Of a stretch of DNA of 64,000 bases, positions 24,920 to 32,622 are shown one piece after another. The position numbers and the translations under genes are program-made. Positions within the stretch are counted from its first letter, which is position 1. Each line of letters starts with the position of its first letter. The notes under the pieces are model-generated. The model saw only the letters and a list, made by a program, of their open reading frames with translations. It made no database searches and was not told the origin of the DNA. This stretch comes from Streptomyces olivoverticillatus (GTDB taxonomy: Bacteria > Actinomycetota > Actinomycetes > Streptomycetales > Streptomycetaceae), in assembly GCF_014203555.1 (NCBI RefSeq), contig NZ_JACHJH010000001.1, positions 479,914-543,913 of the forward strand, in the 5' to 3' direction.

Positions 24920-27382
24920 CTGAAGACCACTTTCCGAGACCTCGGGATTCTGTCAGAGACCGCCGAAGCCCTCGAAGCCGTCGGCATCGTCCATCCGTTC
25001 CCCATTCAGGAGATGACGCTCCCGGTCGCCCTCTCGGGCTCCGACGTCATCGGCCAGGCCAAGACCGGCACCGGAAAGACGCTGGGCTTCGGCCTTCCCC
25101 TGCTGGAGCGCGTCGTGGTCCCCGCCGACGTCGAGGCCGGCCGGGCGAAGCCCGAGCAGCTGACCGACGCCGCCCAGGCGCTCATCGTGGTCCCCACCCG
25201 TGAGCTCTGCCAGCAGGTCACCAACGACCTCCTCACCGCCGGCAAGGTCCGCAACGTCCGCGTCCAGGCGATCTACGGCGGCCGCGCCTACGAGCCCCAG
25301 GTCGAGGCCCTCAAGAAGGGCGTCGACGTCATCGTCGGCACGCCCGGCCGACTGCTCGACCTCGCCGGCCAGAAGAAGCTGAGCCTCGCGCACGTCAAGG
25401 CGCTCGTCCTCGACGAGGCCGACGAGATGCTCGACCTGGGCTTCCTGCCGGACGTCGAGCGCATCATCACGATGCTGCCGGCCAAGCGCCAGACCATGCT
25501 CTTCTCGGCCACCATGCCGGGCGCGGTCATCTCGCTCGCGCGTCGCTACATGTCGCAGCCCACGCACATCCGCGCCACCTCGCCGGACGACGAGGGCCAG
25601 ACGCACGCCAACATCACGCAGCACATCTTCCGCGCCCACAACATGGACAAGCCGGAGATGGTCTCCCGCATCCTGCAGGCGGAGGGCCGCAACCGCGCGA
25701 TGATCTTCTGCCGTACGAAGCGGACGGCCGCCGACATCGCCGAGCAGCTCACCCGCCGCGGCTTCGCCTCCGGCGCGGTCCACGGCGACCTGGGCCAGGG
25801 CGCCCGCGAGCAGGCGCTGCGCGCCTTCCGCAACGGCAAGGTCGACGTCCTGGTCTGCACCGACGTCGCCGCCCGTGGCATCGACGTGGACGACGTCACC
25901 CACGTGATCAACTACCAGGCGCCGGAGGACGAGAAGACCTACCTGCACCGCATCGGCCGCACCGGCCGCGCGGGCAAGTCGGGTACGGCCGTCACGCTCG
26001 TCGACTGGGACGACATCCCGCGCTGGAAGCTGATCAACAAGGCGCTGGAGCTGCCGTTCGACGAGCCGGAGGAGACGTACTCCACGTCCCCGCACCTCTA
26101 CGAGCTGCTGAACATCCCCGCGGGCACGAAGGGCATCCTGCCCCGCGCCGAGCGGACCCTGGCCGGACTGGCCGCGGAGGAGATCGAGGACCTGGGCGAG
26201 ACGGGCGGCCGCGGGCGCGGTCCCCGTGGCCGTACCCAGGCCGCCGCCGCGCCGGAGGAGCGCCCGGCGCGCACGCGGACGCCGCGCCAGCGGCGCCGTA
26301 CGCGCGGTGGGCTCTCGGCCGAGGCGTCGGCTGCGGTTGCGCCCGAGGCCGTGGAGGCGGTTTCCGCTTCGGTTCCGGCTGCGGCCGGTGCTCCGGAGAC
26401 GCCGGTGCGTCCGCGGCGCCGCCGCCGCACGCGCAGCGGTGCCGGTGCCGCAGTCGCGGCGGTTGCGGCGGAGGCCGTGGCGCCGGTCGAGCCGGTGGCC
26501 GTCGTCGAGCCCGTGGTGACGGCCGCGCCTGAGCTGCCCGTGGAGCCCGAGGCCCCGAAGGTGCCACGTCGCCGCCGCACGCGTGCCGCGGCTGTCGCGC
26601 CGGTTGAGGTCGTCGAGGCCGTCGAGACGGTCAAGGCGGTTGAGGCCGTGGAGACCGTAGAGGCCGTGGAGGCGAAGCCGAAGCGCACCCGGACGGTCAA
26701 GAAGGCTGCTGCGCCGGTCGAGGCCGTCGAGACGGTCGAGGTCGCGGAGGTCAAGCCGAAGCGGACCCGCACGGCCGCCAAGAAGGCCGAGGCTGTCGTG
26801 GACACCGCCGAGGCCGCCGAGGCCAAGCCGAAGCGCACCCGCACCGTCAAGAAGGCCGCGGCCGTCGTCGAGACGGCTGAGGTCGCAGAGGCCGCCGAGG
26901 TCAAGCCCAAGCGGACCCGTACCGCCGCGAAGAAGGCCGAGGCGGTCGTCGAGACCGTGGAGGCCGCGGAGGCGAAGCCGAAGCGCACCCGGACCGCCAA
27001 GAAGGCCGCGGCCGTCGTCGAGACGGCGGAGGCTGCCGAGGCCGCTGAGGCGAAGCCCAAGCGCACCCGCACCGCGAAGAAGGCCGTCGCGGCGGTCGAG
27101 ACCGCGGAGGCCGCCGAGGCGAAGCCCAAGCGCACCCGCACGGCCGCCAAGAAGGCCGAGGCCGTCGTGGACACCGCGGAGGCCGCCGAGGCCAAGCCGA
27201 AGCGCACCCGGACCGCCAAGAAGGCTGTGGCGCCGGTCGAGACCGTCGAGACGGCCGAGGCCAAGCCCAAGCGCACCCGCACCGCCAAGAAGGCCGTCGC
27301 GGCCGTGGACGGTGCCGAAGCCGCTGAGGCCAAGCCCAAGCGCACCCGCACGGTCAAGAAGGCTGCGGCCGCCGAGAGCTGA
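24920..27382 (+). CDS. DEAD-box RNA helicase with long repetitive C-terminal tail
   Basis: About 820 aa. Conserved sequence begins at KTTFRDLGI; no ATG, GTG or TTG is well placed, and CTG 24920 has AAGAGG 8 nt upstream, so CTG initiation is proposed. Helicase core: Q motif FPIQEMTLP, Walker A AKTGTGKT, PTRELC, TPGRLLD, DEAD box LDEADEML, SAT, then GRTGRAG. The last ~390 residues are low complexity: an Arg/Gly/Ala region (GRGRGPRGRTQ, RTPRQRRRTRG) then ten copies of KPKRTRT-KKA alternating with Ala/Glu/Val segments. The core remodels RNA; basic tails of such helicases usually bind RNA. A strong terminator follows. Confidence 0.9.
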   Translation: MKTTFRDLGILSETAEALEAVGIVHPFPIQEMTLPVALSGSDVIGQAKTGTGKTLGFGLPLLERVVVPADVEAGRAKPEQLTDAAQALIVVPTRELCQQVTNDLLTAGKVRNVRVQAIYGGRAYEPQVEALKKGVDVIVGTPGRLLDLAGQKKLSLAHVKALVLDEADEMLDLGFLPDVERIITMLPAKRQTMLFSATMPGAVISLARRYMSQPTHIRATSPDDEGQTHANITQHIFRAHNMDKPEMVSRILQAEGRNRAMIFCRTKRTAADIAEQLTRRGFASGAVHGDLGQGAREQALRAFRNGKVDVLVCTDVAARGIDVDDVTHVINYQAPEDEKTYLHRIGRTGRAGKSGTAVTLVDWDDIPRWKLINKALELPFDEPEETYSTSPHLYELLNIPAGTKGILPRAERTLAGLAAEEIEDLGETGGRGRGPRGRTQAAAAPEERPARTRTPRQRRRTRGGLSAEASAAVAPEAVEAVSASVPAAAGAPETPVRPRRRRRTRSGAGAAVAAVAAEAVAPVEPVAVVEPVVTAAPELPVEPEAPKVPRRRRTRAAAVAPVEVVEAVETVKAVEAVETVEAVEAKPKRTRTVKKAAAPVEAVETVEVAEVKPKRTRTAAKKAEAVVDTAEAAEAKPKRTRTVKKAAAVVETAEVAEAAEVKPKRTRTAAKKAEAVVETVEAAEAKPKRTRTAKKAAAVVETAEAAEAAEAKPKRTRTAKKAVAAVETAEAAEAKPKRTRTAAKKAEAVVDTAEAAEAKPKRTRTAKKAVAPVETVETAEAKPKRTRTAKKAVAAVDGAEAAEAKPKRTRTVKKAAAAES
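26675..27379 (+). repeat. Tandem coding repeats in helicase tail (ten KPKRTRT units)
   Basis: Ten units of about 23-26 codons each carry KPKRTRT(A/V)(A)KKA followed by a variable A/V/E/T segment such as AEAVVDTAEAAE. DNA copies differ mostly at third positions, so this is an old repeat, but blocks such as AAEAKPKRTRT are nearly identical between units and could recombine. Basic and acidic stretches alternate along the tail. Confidence 0.9.
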
Positions 27383-27400
27383 GGTCGGCGTAACGGCGTA

Positions 27401-27435
27401 ACGGCCGGTCACCCCCACGCGGGGTGACCGGCCGT
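27401..27435. terminator. Hairpin terminator after the helicase gene
   Basis: A perfect 15-bp stem (ACGGCCGGTCACCCC and complement) with 5-nt loop CACGC, followed by TGTTT. Confidence 0.85.
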
Positions 27436-27456
27436 CGCTGTTTCCCCCGCCCCCTT

Positions 27457-27462
27457 TACTCT
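27457..27462 (+). promoter_or_regulatory. -10 hexamer of leaderless promoter (TACTCT)
   Basis: TACTCT lies 6 nt before ATG 27469; no Shine-Dalgarno is present between them. Confidence 0.5.
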
Positions 27463-27468
27463 CATCAC

Positions 27469-28335
27469 ATGAGCAAGCCGCCCATCCTCACCCTCCCCGC
27501 GTGCGCCCGCGCCTACCAGCTCGTCACCGACCGCGGTGAGTTCGCCGTGCACGACGCGCTCCCCGCGGCCGAGCGGGCCCGTGGGACCGTGCTGCTGCTG
27601 CCGGGGTTCACCGGGAGCAAGGAGGACTTCATCTCCCTCCTTGAGCCCCTGGCGGCCGCGGGCTACCGCGCCGTCGCCGTGGACGGGCGCGGGCAGCACG
27701 AGAGCGACGGGCCCGCCGACGAGGCCGCCTACGCACAGCGCGAGTTGGCGCGGGACGTGCTGGCGCAGGCGCAAGCGCTGCGCAGCGGCGGTGAGCGCCT
27801 GCACCTGCTGGGGCACTCGCTCGGAGGGCAGATCGCCCGTGCCGCCGTGCTCACCGACGCCTCGCCCTTTTGCTCACTGACCGTCATGAGCAGCGGTCCG
27901 GCCGCCATTTCCGAGTCGCAGCAGGCGCGTACCCGCATGCTCGGGCAGGCGCTGGGCTTTATGAGCATGGAGGAGGTGTGGCAGGAGATGCAGCGGATGG
28001 ACGCGGAGAACTCGGCCGCCGCGGACACTCCTCCGGAGCTCAGGGAGTTCCTGCACCGCCGCTGGCTGGCCACGGCTCCCGCACAACTCATCGTCACAGG
28101 GCACCAGTTGACCGTCGAGCCGAACCGCACCGCCGAACTGGCCCGGGTGCCGCTGCCCAAGCACGTCATCTCCGGCGCGCAGGACTACGCCTGGCCGGTG
28201 CCGGAGATCGACGCGATGGCGAAGGAGCTGTCCGCGCTGCGGACGGTCATCCGGGGTGCGGGACACTCCCCCAACGCCGAGCGGCCGACCGCGACCGCCG
28301 AGGCGCTCGTCCGGTTCTGGAACGGGCTCGCGTAA
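27469..28335 (+). CDS. Alpha/beta-fold hydrolase
   Basis: 288 aa from ATG 27469. Oxyanion region LLPGFTGSKEDF, nucleophile elbow GHSLGG, acid region SGAQDYAWPVPEID, and base in RGAGHSPNAERP. No signal peptide or membrane span. The message is probably leaderless. Family members are esterases, lipases and related hydrolases; no substrate can be assigned. It converges on the SnoaL-like gene, stops only 7 nt apart, leaving no room for a separate terminator. Confidence 0.85.
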   Translation: MSKPPILTLPACARAYQLVTDRGEFAVHDALPAAERARGTVLLLPGFTGSKEDFISLLEPLAAAGYRAVAVDGRGQHESDGPADEAAYAQRELARDVLAQAQALRSGGERLHLLGHSLGGQIARAAVLTDASPFCSLTVMSSGPAAISESQQARTRMLGQALGFMSMEEVWQEMQRMDAENSAAADTPPELREFLHRRWLATAPAQLIVTGHQLTVEPNRTAELARVPLPKHVISGAQDYAWPVPEIDAMAKELSALRTVIRGAGHSPNAERPTATAEALVRFWNGLA

Positions 28336-28342
28336 GCGCCCC

Positions 28343-28738
28343 CTACGCGTCGACCTCGGCGGGCGCCAGCGCGGCCTGCATCGCCGCTCCGTCGACGTAG
28401 GAGTGCTTCTCCTTCACCGCCCCGCCCTCGACCAGGACGTAGTCCATGAGGTCGACGTCGACCATGGCGCCGGCCGCAGACGTCCCGGTCAGCTTGAACT
28501 GGGCAACCCAGAAGTCCTCCCCGACGCGCAGCGAGACGGAGTCGAACGCCAGGTCGGGGACGAACTCGAACATGCCTGCCGCCGCCTCGCGGATGGCTGC
28601 CCGCCCGCGCACGGGGTCCTGGCCCGAGTGCAGGTGGAACACCGAGCCGTCCGTGTGGAGTTCGGCGATCCGGTCGGGGTCGCGGGCCTCCCAGCAGGAG
28701 TGGTAGCGCTCGAAGAGATCGCGGGTGGTGACGGTCAT
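28343..28738 (-). CDS. SnoaL-like / NTF2-fold protein
   Basis: 131 aa, ATG with GGAGG 7 nt upstream. Compact alpha+beta NTF2-like fold: helical start RDLFERYHSCWEARDPDRIA, then VFHLHSGQDPVRGRAAIREA and beta strands, including DYVLVEGGAVKEKHSYVD. SnoaL-like proteins bind or isomerise small hydrophobic molecules, often as enzymes of polyketide metabolism. It is transcribed divergently from a TetR gene; two near-identical 17-nt palindromes between them suggest TetR control. Likely deals with the compound the regulator senses (inference). Confidence 0.82.
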   Translation of the reverse strand: MTVTTRDLFERYHSCWEARDPDRIAELHTDGSVFHLHSGQDPVRGRAAIREAAAGMFEFVPDLAFDSVSLRVGEDFWVAQFKLTGTSAAGAMVDVDLMDYVLVEGGAVKEKHSYVDGAAMQAALAPAEVDA

Positions 28739-28768
28739 CGTCTGGCCTCCGGTTCGGGGAAATACCCT

Positions 28769-28785
28769 TGTGTACGATGTCCACA
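28769..28785. promoter_or_regulatory. TetR operator-like palindrome 1
   Basis: TGTGTACGATGTCCACA; arms pair as TGTG(T/G)AC and GTCCACA with one mismatch. Lies 30 nt upstream of the SnoaL-like start, near its promoter. Confidence 0.6.
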
Positions 28786-28845
28786 TTCGGAGGGCGCAGT
28801 GATCCGCTCCCCCCGGTTCGATCGCACGACAGCCTAGACGAGAGA

Positions 28846-28862
28846 AGTGGACGCCGTCCACA
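28846..28862. promoter_or_regulatory. TetR operator-like palindrome 2
   Basis: AGTGGACGCCGTCCACA; perfect GTGGAC-N3-GTCCAC core. Same pattern as palindrome 1, centres 77 nt apart; ends 13 nt before the TetR ATG. Confidence 0.65.
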
Positions 28863-28875
28863 TGGAGAGTTGGCG

Positions 28876-29517
28876 ATGACGGCAGAGAGCGAGAAGCCGA
28901 AGCGGGACACCTACCGCCACGGCGACCTCCGCAACGCGCTGATCAAGGCCGGGCTGGAACTGGCCCGGGAGGGCGGGCCCGAAGCCGTGGTGCTGCGCGC
29001 CGTGACCCGGCAGGCCGGGGTCGTGCCGAACGCCGCCTACCGCCACTTCGCCGATCGCGCGGCCCTGCTGCACGCCGTCTCACAGGCCGCCATCGCCCGG
29101 GTCGCCCGGACCATCGAGGCCGAGCAGGCCGCCCTGCCGCCGGCCGCGGACGCGGCGGCCGCCGCCCGGGGCCGCTTCCGCGCGGTCGGCACCGGATACC
29201 TCCGCTTCGCCCAGGAGGAGCCGGGCCTGTTCCGGACCGCCTTCCACGTCCCCGGCGACTTGGCCCACGCCGAGGACGACACCGCCGCCGGAGGCAGCGG
29301 CCTCACGCCGTACGCACTCCTCGGCGCCGCCCTCGACAACCTCGTGGAGACCGGCGTCCTGCCCGAAGACCGCCGCCCCGGCGCCGAGTTCCTCGCCTGG
29401 TCGGCGGTCCACGGCCTCGCCGTGCTCCTCATCGACGGCCCCCTCCGCGACCTCCACCCCACCCAGGCCCACGACGCGGGCCGGCGCGTCATCGACATGG
29501 TCGAACGCGGCCTCTGA
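28876..29517 (+). CDS. TetR-family transcriptional regulator
   Basis: 213 aa from ATG 28876 with GGAGA about 9 nt upstream. DNA-binding domain DTYRHGDLRNALIKAGLELA, VLRAVTRQAGVVPNAAYRHF, ADRAALLHAVS; the C-terminal half is a WHG-type (TetR_C_13/25-like) helical domain with YLRFAQEEPGLFRTAF. It reads divergently from the SnoaL-like gene, and paired palindromes in the 137-nt gap (one just before its own start) suggest it represses both genes. Ligand unknown. Confidence 0.9.
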   Translation: MTAESEKPKRDTYRHGDLRNALIKAGLELAREGGPEAVVLRAVTRQAGVVPNAAYRHFADRAALLHAVSQAAIARVARTIEAEQAALPPAADAAAAARGRFRAVGTGYLRFAQEEPGLFRTAFHVPGDLAHAEDDTAAGGSGLTPYALLGAALDNLVETGVLPEDRRPGAEFLAWSAVHGLAVLLIDGPLRDLHPTQAHDAGRRVIDMVERGL

Positions 29518-29538
29518 CCCGATGGCGGAGTGTGCGGC

Positions 29539-30324
29539 CTAGCAGCCGTCGCCCCGTTCGGTGACCGTGAACAGGCCGCCTTGCGGGTCGCGGAGCGTCG
29601 CCTCGCGGCCCACCCGGCCGTGGACCGGCTCGGAGACCACGGCGCCGCCCGCCCCGAGGGCGGCCTCGACGGCCTTCTCGACGTCGTCGACACGGAAGAA
29701 GACGTGCCAGCGCGGCCGGATCCGCGGGTCGGGGTCCGCCTCGATGGCGCCGCCGCGCAGGCAGGCGACGGTCCGGCCCTCGACCTGCACCGTGACGGTG
29801 TCGTCCTCGTAGCGGACCTCGCAGCGGCCCGGCCGGTCGACGGCCCAGTCGAAGATCTCGCCGTAGAAGATCGCGGCGGCGAAGGCGTCCCGCGTGCGCA
29901 GTTCCAGCCAGGCCGGGGCACCGCCGCTGCCGATGCGCCAGTCCGGCAGCTTGGCGCCCTGCCAGAAGCCGAAGACGGCCCCGGCCGGGTCCGCGGCGAG
30001 CGCGGCGCGGCCGCGGCCCATCGCCAGCGGGCCGACCGCGACCGTGCCGCCGCGCTCCCGGATCCGGGAGGCCACCAAATCGGCGTCGTCGACCGCGAAG
30101 TAGCAGGTCCAGGAGACGGGGACGCCCATGCTGCTCGCGACGTTGCCCAGCCCGGCGACCGCCTTGCCGTCGGAGAGCGCCACGGAGAACTCCTCGCCCA
30201 GCGAGCCGCGGCGGAAGGTCCAGCCCAGCACCGCGCCGTAGAAATTGTGGGCCGAGGTGAGGTCACCGGTCAGCAGGCTCACCCAGCAGGGCGCGCCCCG
30301 CCCCACGCCGTCGGAGGCCGACAT
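29539..30324 (-). CDS. VOC-family (glyoxalase-like) protein with two domains
   Basis: 261 aa. Two vicinal-oxygen-chelate modules: residues about 10-125 (PCWVSLLTGDLTSAHNFYGA, then VLGWTF, DPAGAVFGFWQG) and about 135-255 (PAWLELRTRDAFAAAIFYGE, DPQGGLFTVTER). The layout matches Streptomyces proteins often called 27 kDa antigen-like or hydroxylase-like VOC proteins. Metal-binding residues are not complete enough to infer chemistry. GAGG lies about 9 nt before the ATG. Converges with the TetR gene. Confidence 0.85.
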   Translation of the reverse strand: MSASDGVGRGAPCWVSLLTGDLTSAHNFYGAVLGWTFRRGSLGEEFSVALSDGKAVAGLGNVASSMGVPVSWTCYFAVDDADLVASRIRERGGTVAVGPLAMGRGRAALAADPAGAVFGFWQGAKLPDWRIGSGGAPAWLELRTRDAFAAAIFYGEIFDWAVDRPGRCEVRYEDDTVTVQVEGRTVACLRGGAIEADPDPRIRPRWHVFFRVDDVEKAVEAALGAGGAVVSEPVHGRVGREATLRDPQGGLFTVTERGDGC

Positions 30325-30418
30325 GGCCGATCGCCTCGTTTCTCTTCCGAAGACCTACTCGAAGACCTGCTCCCTGTCACAGGGTTCCACTCGCTCCCCC
30401 CGCGCGCACTCCGGCGCG

Positions 30419-31402
30419 CTAGTACTGGGTGCGCAAGTGGTCCCAGAAGCCGTCGCGCAGCGCCCGCCGCAGGTCGGCGTGGCCGCGCAGCGACAGCCCG
30501 AGCAGCGCCTCGGCCTCCACGAGGAGCTCCTGGTCGACGGCGCCCGGCAGGTAGGGGTGCCCCGGCAGCAGCTCCGCGAGGGACTCCCGGCCGCGCGAGC
30601 CCAGCCACTGTGCGGCCACCTGCGCGCCGACGAAGCGCACGTCGTCGCGGGAGGGTGCGGGCCCGTGGTGGACGTGGGGCTCGGCGAAGGGCTCGTAGGC
30701 GGCGCGCCGGGTGACGTACGGCTTGCAGAACTCCAGGTCGAAGGTGCGCTGGCTGTCCACCTCCCACAGCAGCGCCTCGGCCTGGTTGCGGCCGCCGATC
30801 GCCTCGATGCCCCAGAGGTGGACGCGGGCGCCGTAGCCCTGGGCGGCCTCGACCGCGGAGACGAGGTCCTCGTCGCCGCCGATGAGCGCGGCGTCGCTGA
30901 TCGCGCGGTGCCGGGCGAGGGACTCCAGGTCGGTGCGGATGAGGGAGTCGACGCCCTTCTGCTGGTTGTTGGCGTTGAGGTTGCCGAGGCGGACCTTGAC
31001 GTCGGGGAGCTCGGCGATGCCCTGCTGCTCGGTGGTGTGGATGCGCCGCCGGGCGCCGTCGTACCAGTACACGCGCAGCAGCCGGCTGTCGGGGAAGATC
31101 ATGCGGGCCTTGTCGATGAAGGCCTCGATCAGGCCCTCGGCGTCGAGCTCGAAGGCGCGCCGGTCCTCGGTTCCGGCGACCAGGCGGCCCGCCGCGGCGT
31201 AGACGTAACCGGCGTCCACGAAGATCGCGTGGGTGGAGGGGGTGGTCGCGACCTCGGCCAGCACCCTGGTGAGCAGCTCATTGGTGCGCTCGACGGCGGC
31301 GGCGATCTCGGCGAGCTCCGGGCGCGACGGCTCGGGCTGGAGCCGGGGGGCGGCGGGTGGGGCGCCTTCGTGCCCGGTGGGCGGTGGGGTCAGTTCGTTC
31401 AT
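30419..31402 (-). CDS. NYN-domain (PIN-like) putative ribonuclease
   Basis: 327 aa. An N-terminal linker rich in Pro and a short coiled helix (ELAEIAAAVERTNELLTRVL) precede a NYN domain: acidic positions in IFVDAGYVYAA, KGVDSLIRTDLESLA and ALIGGDEDLVSAVEAAQGYG match the four-Asp metal site of the PIN/NYN nuclease fold. The C-terminal third (VRFVGAQVAAQWL ... LRRALRDGFWDHL) is a helical domain, perhaps an OST-HTH/LOTUS-like RNA-binding part. Inferred to cleave RNA; target unknown. The upstream region is AT-rich with direct repeats. Confidence 0.85.
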   Translation of the reverse strand: MNELTPPPTGHEGAPPAAPRLQPEPSRPELAEIAAAVERTNELLTRVLAEVATTPSTHAIFVDAGYVYAAAGRLVAGTEDRRAFELDAEGLIEAFIDKARMIFPDSRLLRVYWYDGARRRIHTTEQQGIAELPDVKVRLGNLNANNQQKGVDSLIRTDLESLARHRAISDAALIGGDEDLVSAVEAAQGYGARVHLWGIEAIGGRNQAEALLWEVDSQRTFDLEFCKPYVTRRAAYEPFAEPHVHHGPAPSRDDVRFVGAQVAAQWLGSRGRESLAELLPGHPYLPGAVDQELLVEAEALLGLSLRGHADLRRALRDGFWDHLRTQY

Positions 31403-31463
31403 GCACGTCTCACAGTCCGGTGGTCATGCAGGGACGTCAACCGTCTCACTACCGACCAGTAGC

Positions 31464-31483
31464 TAGTCATGAAGTTAGTCATG
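31464..31483. promoter_or_regulatory. Direct repeats in AT-rich divergent promoter region
   Basis: TAGTCATG occurs at 31464-31471 and 31476-31483, a 12-nt spacing, beside the AT-rich run TTAAAAATTTCTTTA (about 31484-31498). Suits a regulator or a promoter up-element for the NYN gene or the small gene on the other side. Confidence 0.4.
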
Positions 31484-31543
31484 TTAAAAATTTCTTTAGC
31501 GTAGGGAATGTTTGCAGCGGTCACCTCGTTGGACACTTATGCA

Positions 31544-31571
31544 ACGCACGCCGCAGTGTCGCGGCGTGCGT
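31544..31571 (+). promoter_or_regulatory. Stable hairpin in the leader of the 50-residue protein gene
   Basis: An 11-bp perfect stem ACGCACGCCGC / GCGGCGTGCGT with loop AGTGTC, ending 46 nt before the TTG start. No T-run follows, so it is not a typical terminator; it could stabilise or regulate the message. Confidence 0.55.
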
Positions 31572-31617
31572 GACTGTTCACAGTTCTCCTCAGGAGGATC
31601 AGACGAAGGGAGAAGCC

Positions 31618-31770
31618 TTGCGCTTCGAAATCATGCGCCTGGACGACATCGACGGCACCGCCGTTGACAGCACCGTCGTGGACGCCGCCTCCGTCAACCG
31701 GATCGTGCAGCAGGCCGCCTCTATCGGCCAGCGCATCTACATCCGCCCGGCCGACAGCGCGGCCCGGTAA
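31618..31770 (+). CDS. Small conserved-looking protein (50 aa), function unknown
   Basis: TTG start with GGGAG 5 nt upstream; first residues RFEIMRLDDIDGTAVDSTVV, end RIYIRPADSAAR. Beta-hairpin/helix pattern, no Cys, no membrane span. I recall similar short proteins annotated across Streptomyces but know no function. An internal ATG (31633) is possible but lacks a ribosome site. Preceded by a hairpin-containing leader and followed by a strong terminator, which supports a dedicated transcript. Confidence 0.7.
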   Translation: MRFEIMRLDDIDGTAVDSTVVDAASVNRIVQQAASIGQRIYIRPADSAAR

Positions 31771-31790
31771 CGCGCACGGCAACCCTACGT

Positions 31791-31829
31791 ACAGAAGACC
31801 CCCGTACGGACCGTACGGGGGTCTTCTGT
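31791..31829. terminator. Bidirectional hairpin terminator
   Basis: A 19-bp perfect stem (ACAGAAGACCCCCGTACGG and complement) around a single A, between the small gene and convergent marC-like gene. Confidence 0.85.
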
Positions 31830-31845
31830 GTCCGAGGGGCGGCCG

Positions 31846-32451
31846 TCACCGACTTGTAATCACCTGGGTGATGCCGTTGATGATCTGCTGCACGGCGAGC
31901 GCGGAGAGCATCATGCCCGCGAGCCGCGTCACGAGCACCACGCCGCCGTCCTTGATGACCCGGATGATCAGCAGCGAGTAGCGCATCACCAGCCACAGCA
32001 CCACATGGATCGCGGCGATCGCGCACCAGACGGAGACCTGCGCGGCGAAGGAGTTCGCGTGCTGCACGGCGAGGATCACCGAGACGATCGCACCGGGGCC
32101 CGCCAGCAGCGGCATGCCCAGCGGCACCAGGGCGACGTTGACGTCCTTGGTCTGCGTCGGCTCCTCCGACTTGCCCGTCAGCAGGTCGAGCGCGATCAGC
32201 AGCAGGAGCAGCCCGCCCGCGATCATCAGCGCGGGCGTGGTGATGTGCAGGTAGTCCAGGATCTGCTGGCCGCAGATGCCGAAGACGGTGATCACGCCGA
32301 AGGCGACCGACGCCGCCTGCCAGGCCATGCGCCGCTGGACCTTGGAGGCGCGGCCCGAGGTGAGGGCGAGGAAGATCGGCGTGATGCCGGGCGGATCCAT
32401 GATCACAAAAAGGGTGAGAAAGAGGGATCCGAAGACAGCGATGTCGAACAC
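31846..32451 (-). CDS. MarC-family integral membrane protein
   Basis: 201 aa from GTG 32451 (FDIAVFGSLFLTLFVIMDPP). Six membrane segments and the family motifs MDPPGITPIFLALT near the start and VPLGMPLLAGPGAIVSVIL in the second half. MarC/NAAT proteins are membrane proteins once tied to antibiotic resistance; some are neutral amino-acid transporters, most have no known substrate. Leaves 171 nt to the PHP gene upstream; I see no gene in that gap. Confidence 0.9.
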   Translation of the reverse strand: MFDIAVFGSLFLTLFVIMDPPGITPIFLALTSGRASKVQRRMAWQAASVAFGVITVFGICGQQILDYLHITTPALMIAGGLLLLLIALDLLTGKSEEPTQTKDVNVALVPLGMPLLAGPGAIVSVILAVQHANSFAAQVSVWCAIAAIHVVLWLVMRYSLLIIRVIKDGGVVLVTRLAGMMLSALAVQQIINGITQVITSR

Positions 32452-32622
32452 AGTGAGGCCTTGCGAGAGTGGTGCGTGCGGGGCGGAGCGGTGCGTGCGA
32501 AGACGTACGGGCAGGGGGCGCGGGCAGGGCGGCGCCGGAGGGGGAAGGCAGGAGAGAGGGCGAGGAGGCGTACGGGCACGGTCACCCGTGTCCGCGCAGG
32601 CGCCCCCGGAGGGCGGGTGCGG

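Noticed and set aside
26675..27379. CRISPR-like or satellite array
   Set aside because: Repeat period is about 70-78 nt without unique spacers and is explained by coding repeats in a helicase tail.
24953..27418. 821-codon open frame antisense to the helicase gene
   Set aside because: High-GC DNA with G/C third positions keeps antisense frames open; protein is low complexity and mirrors the repeat tail, with no domain.
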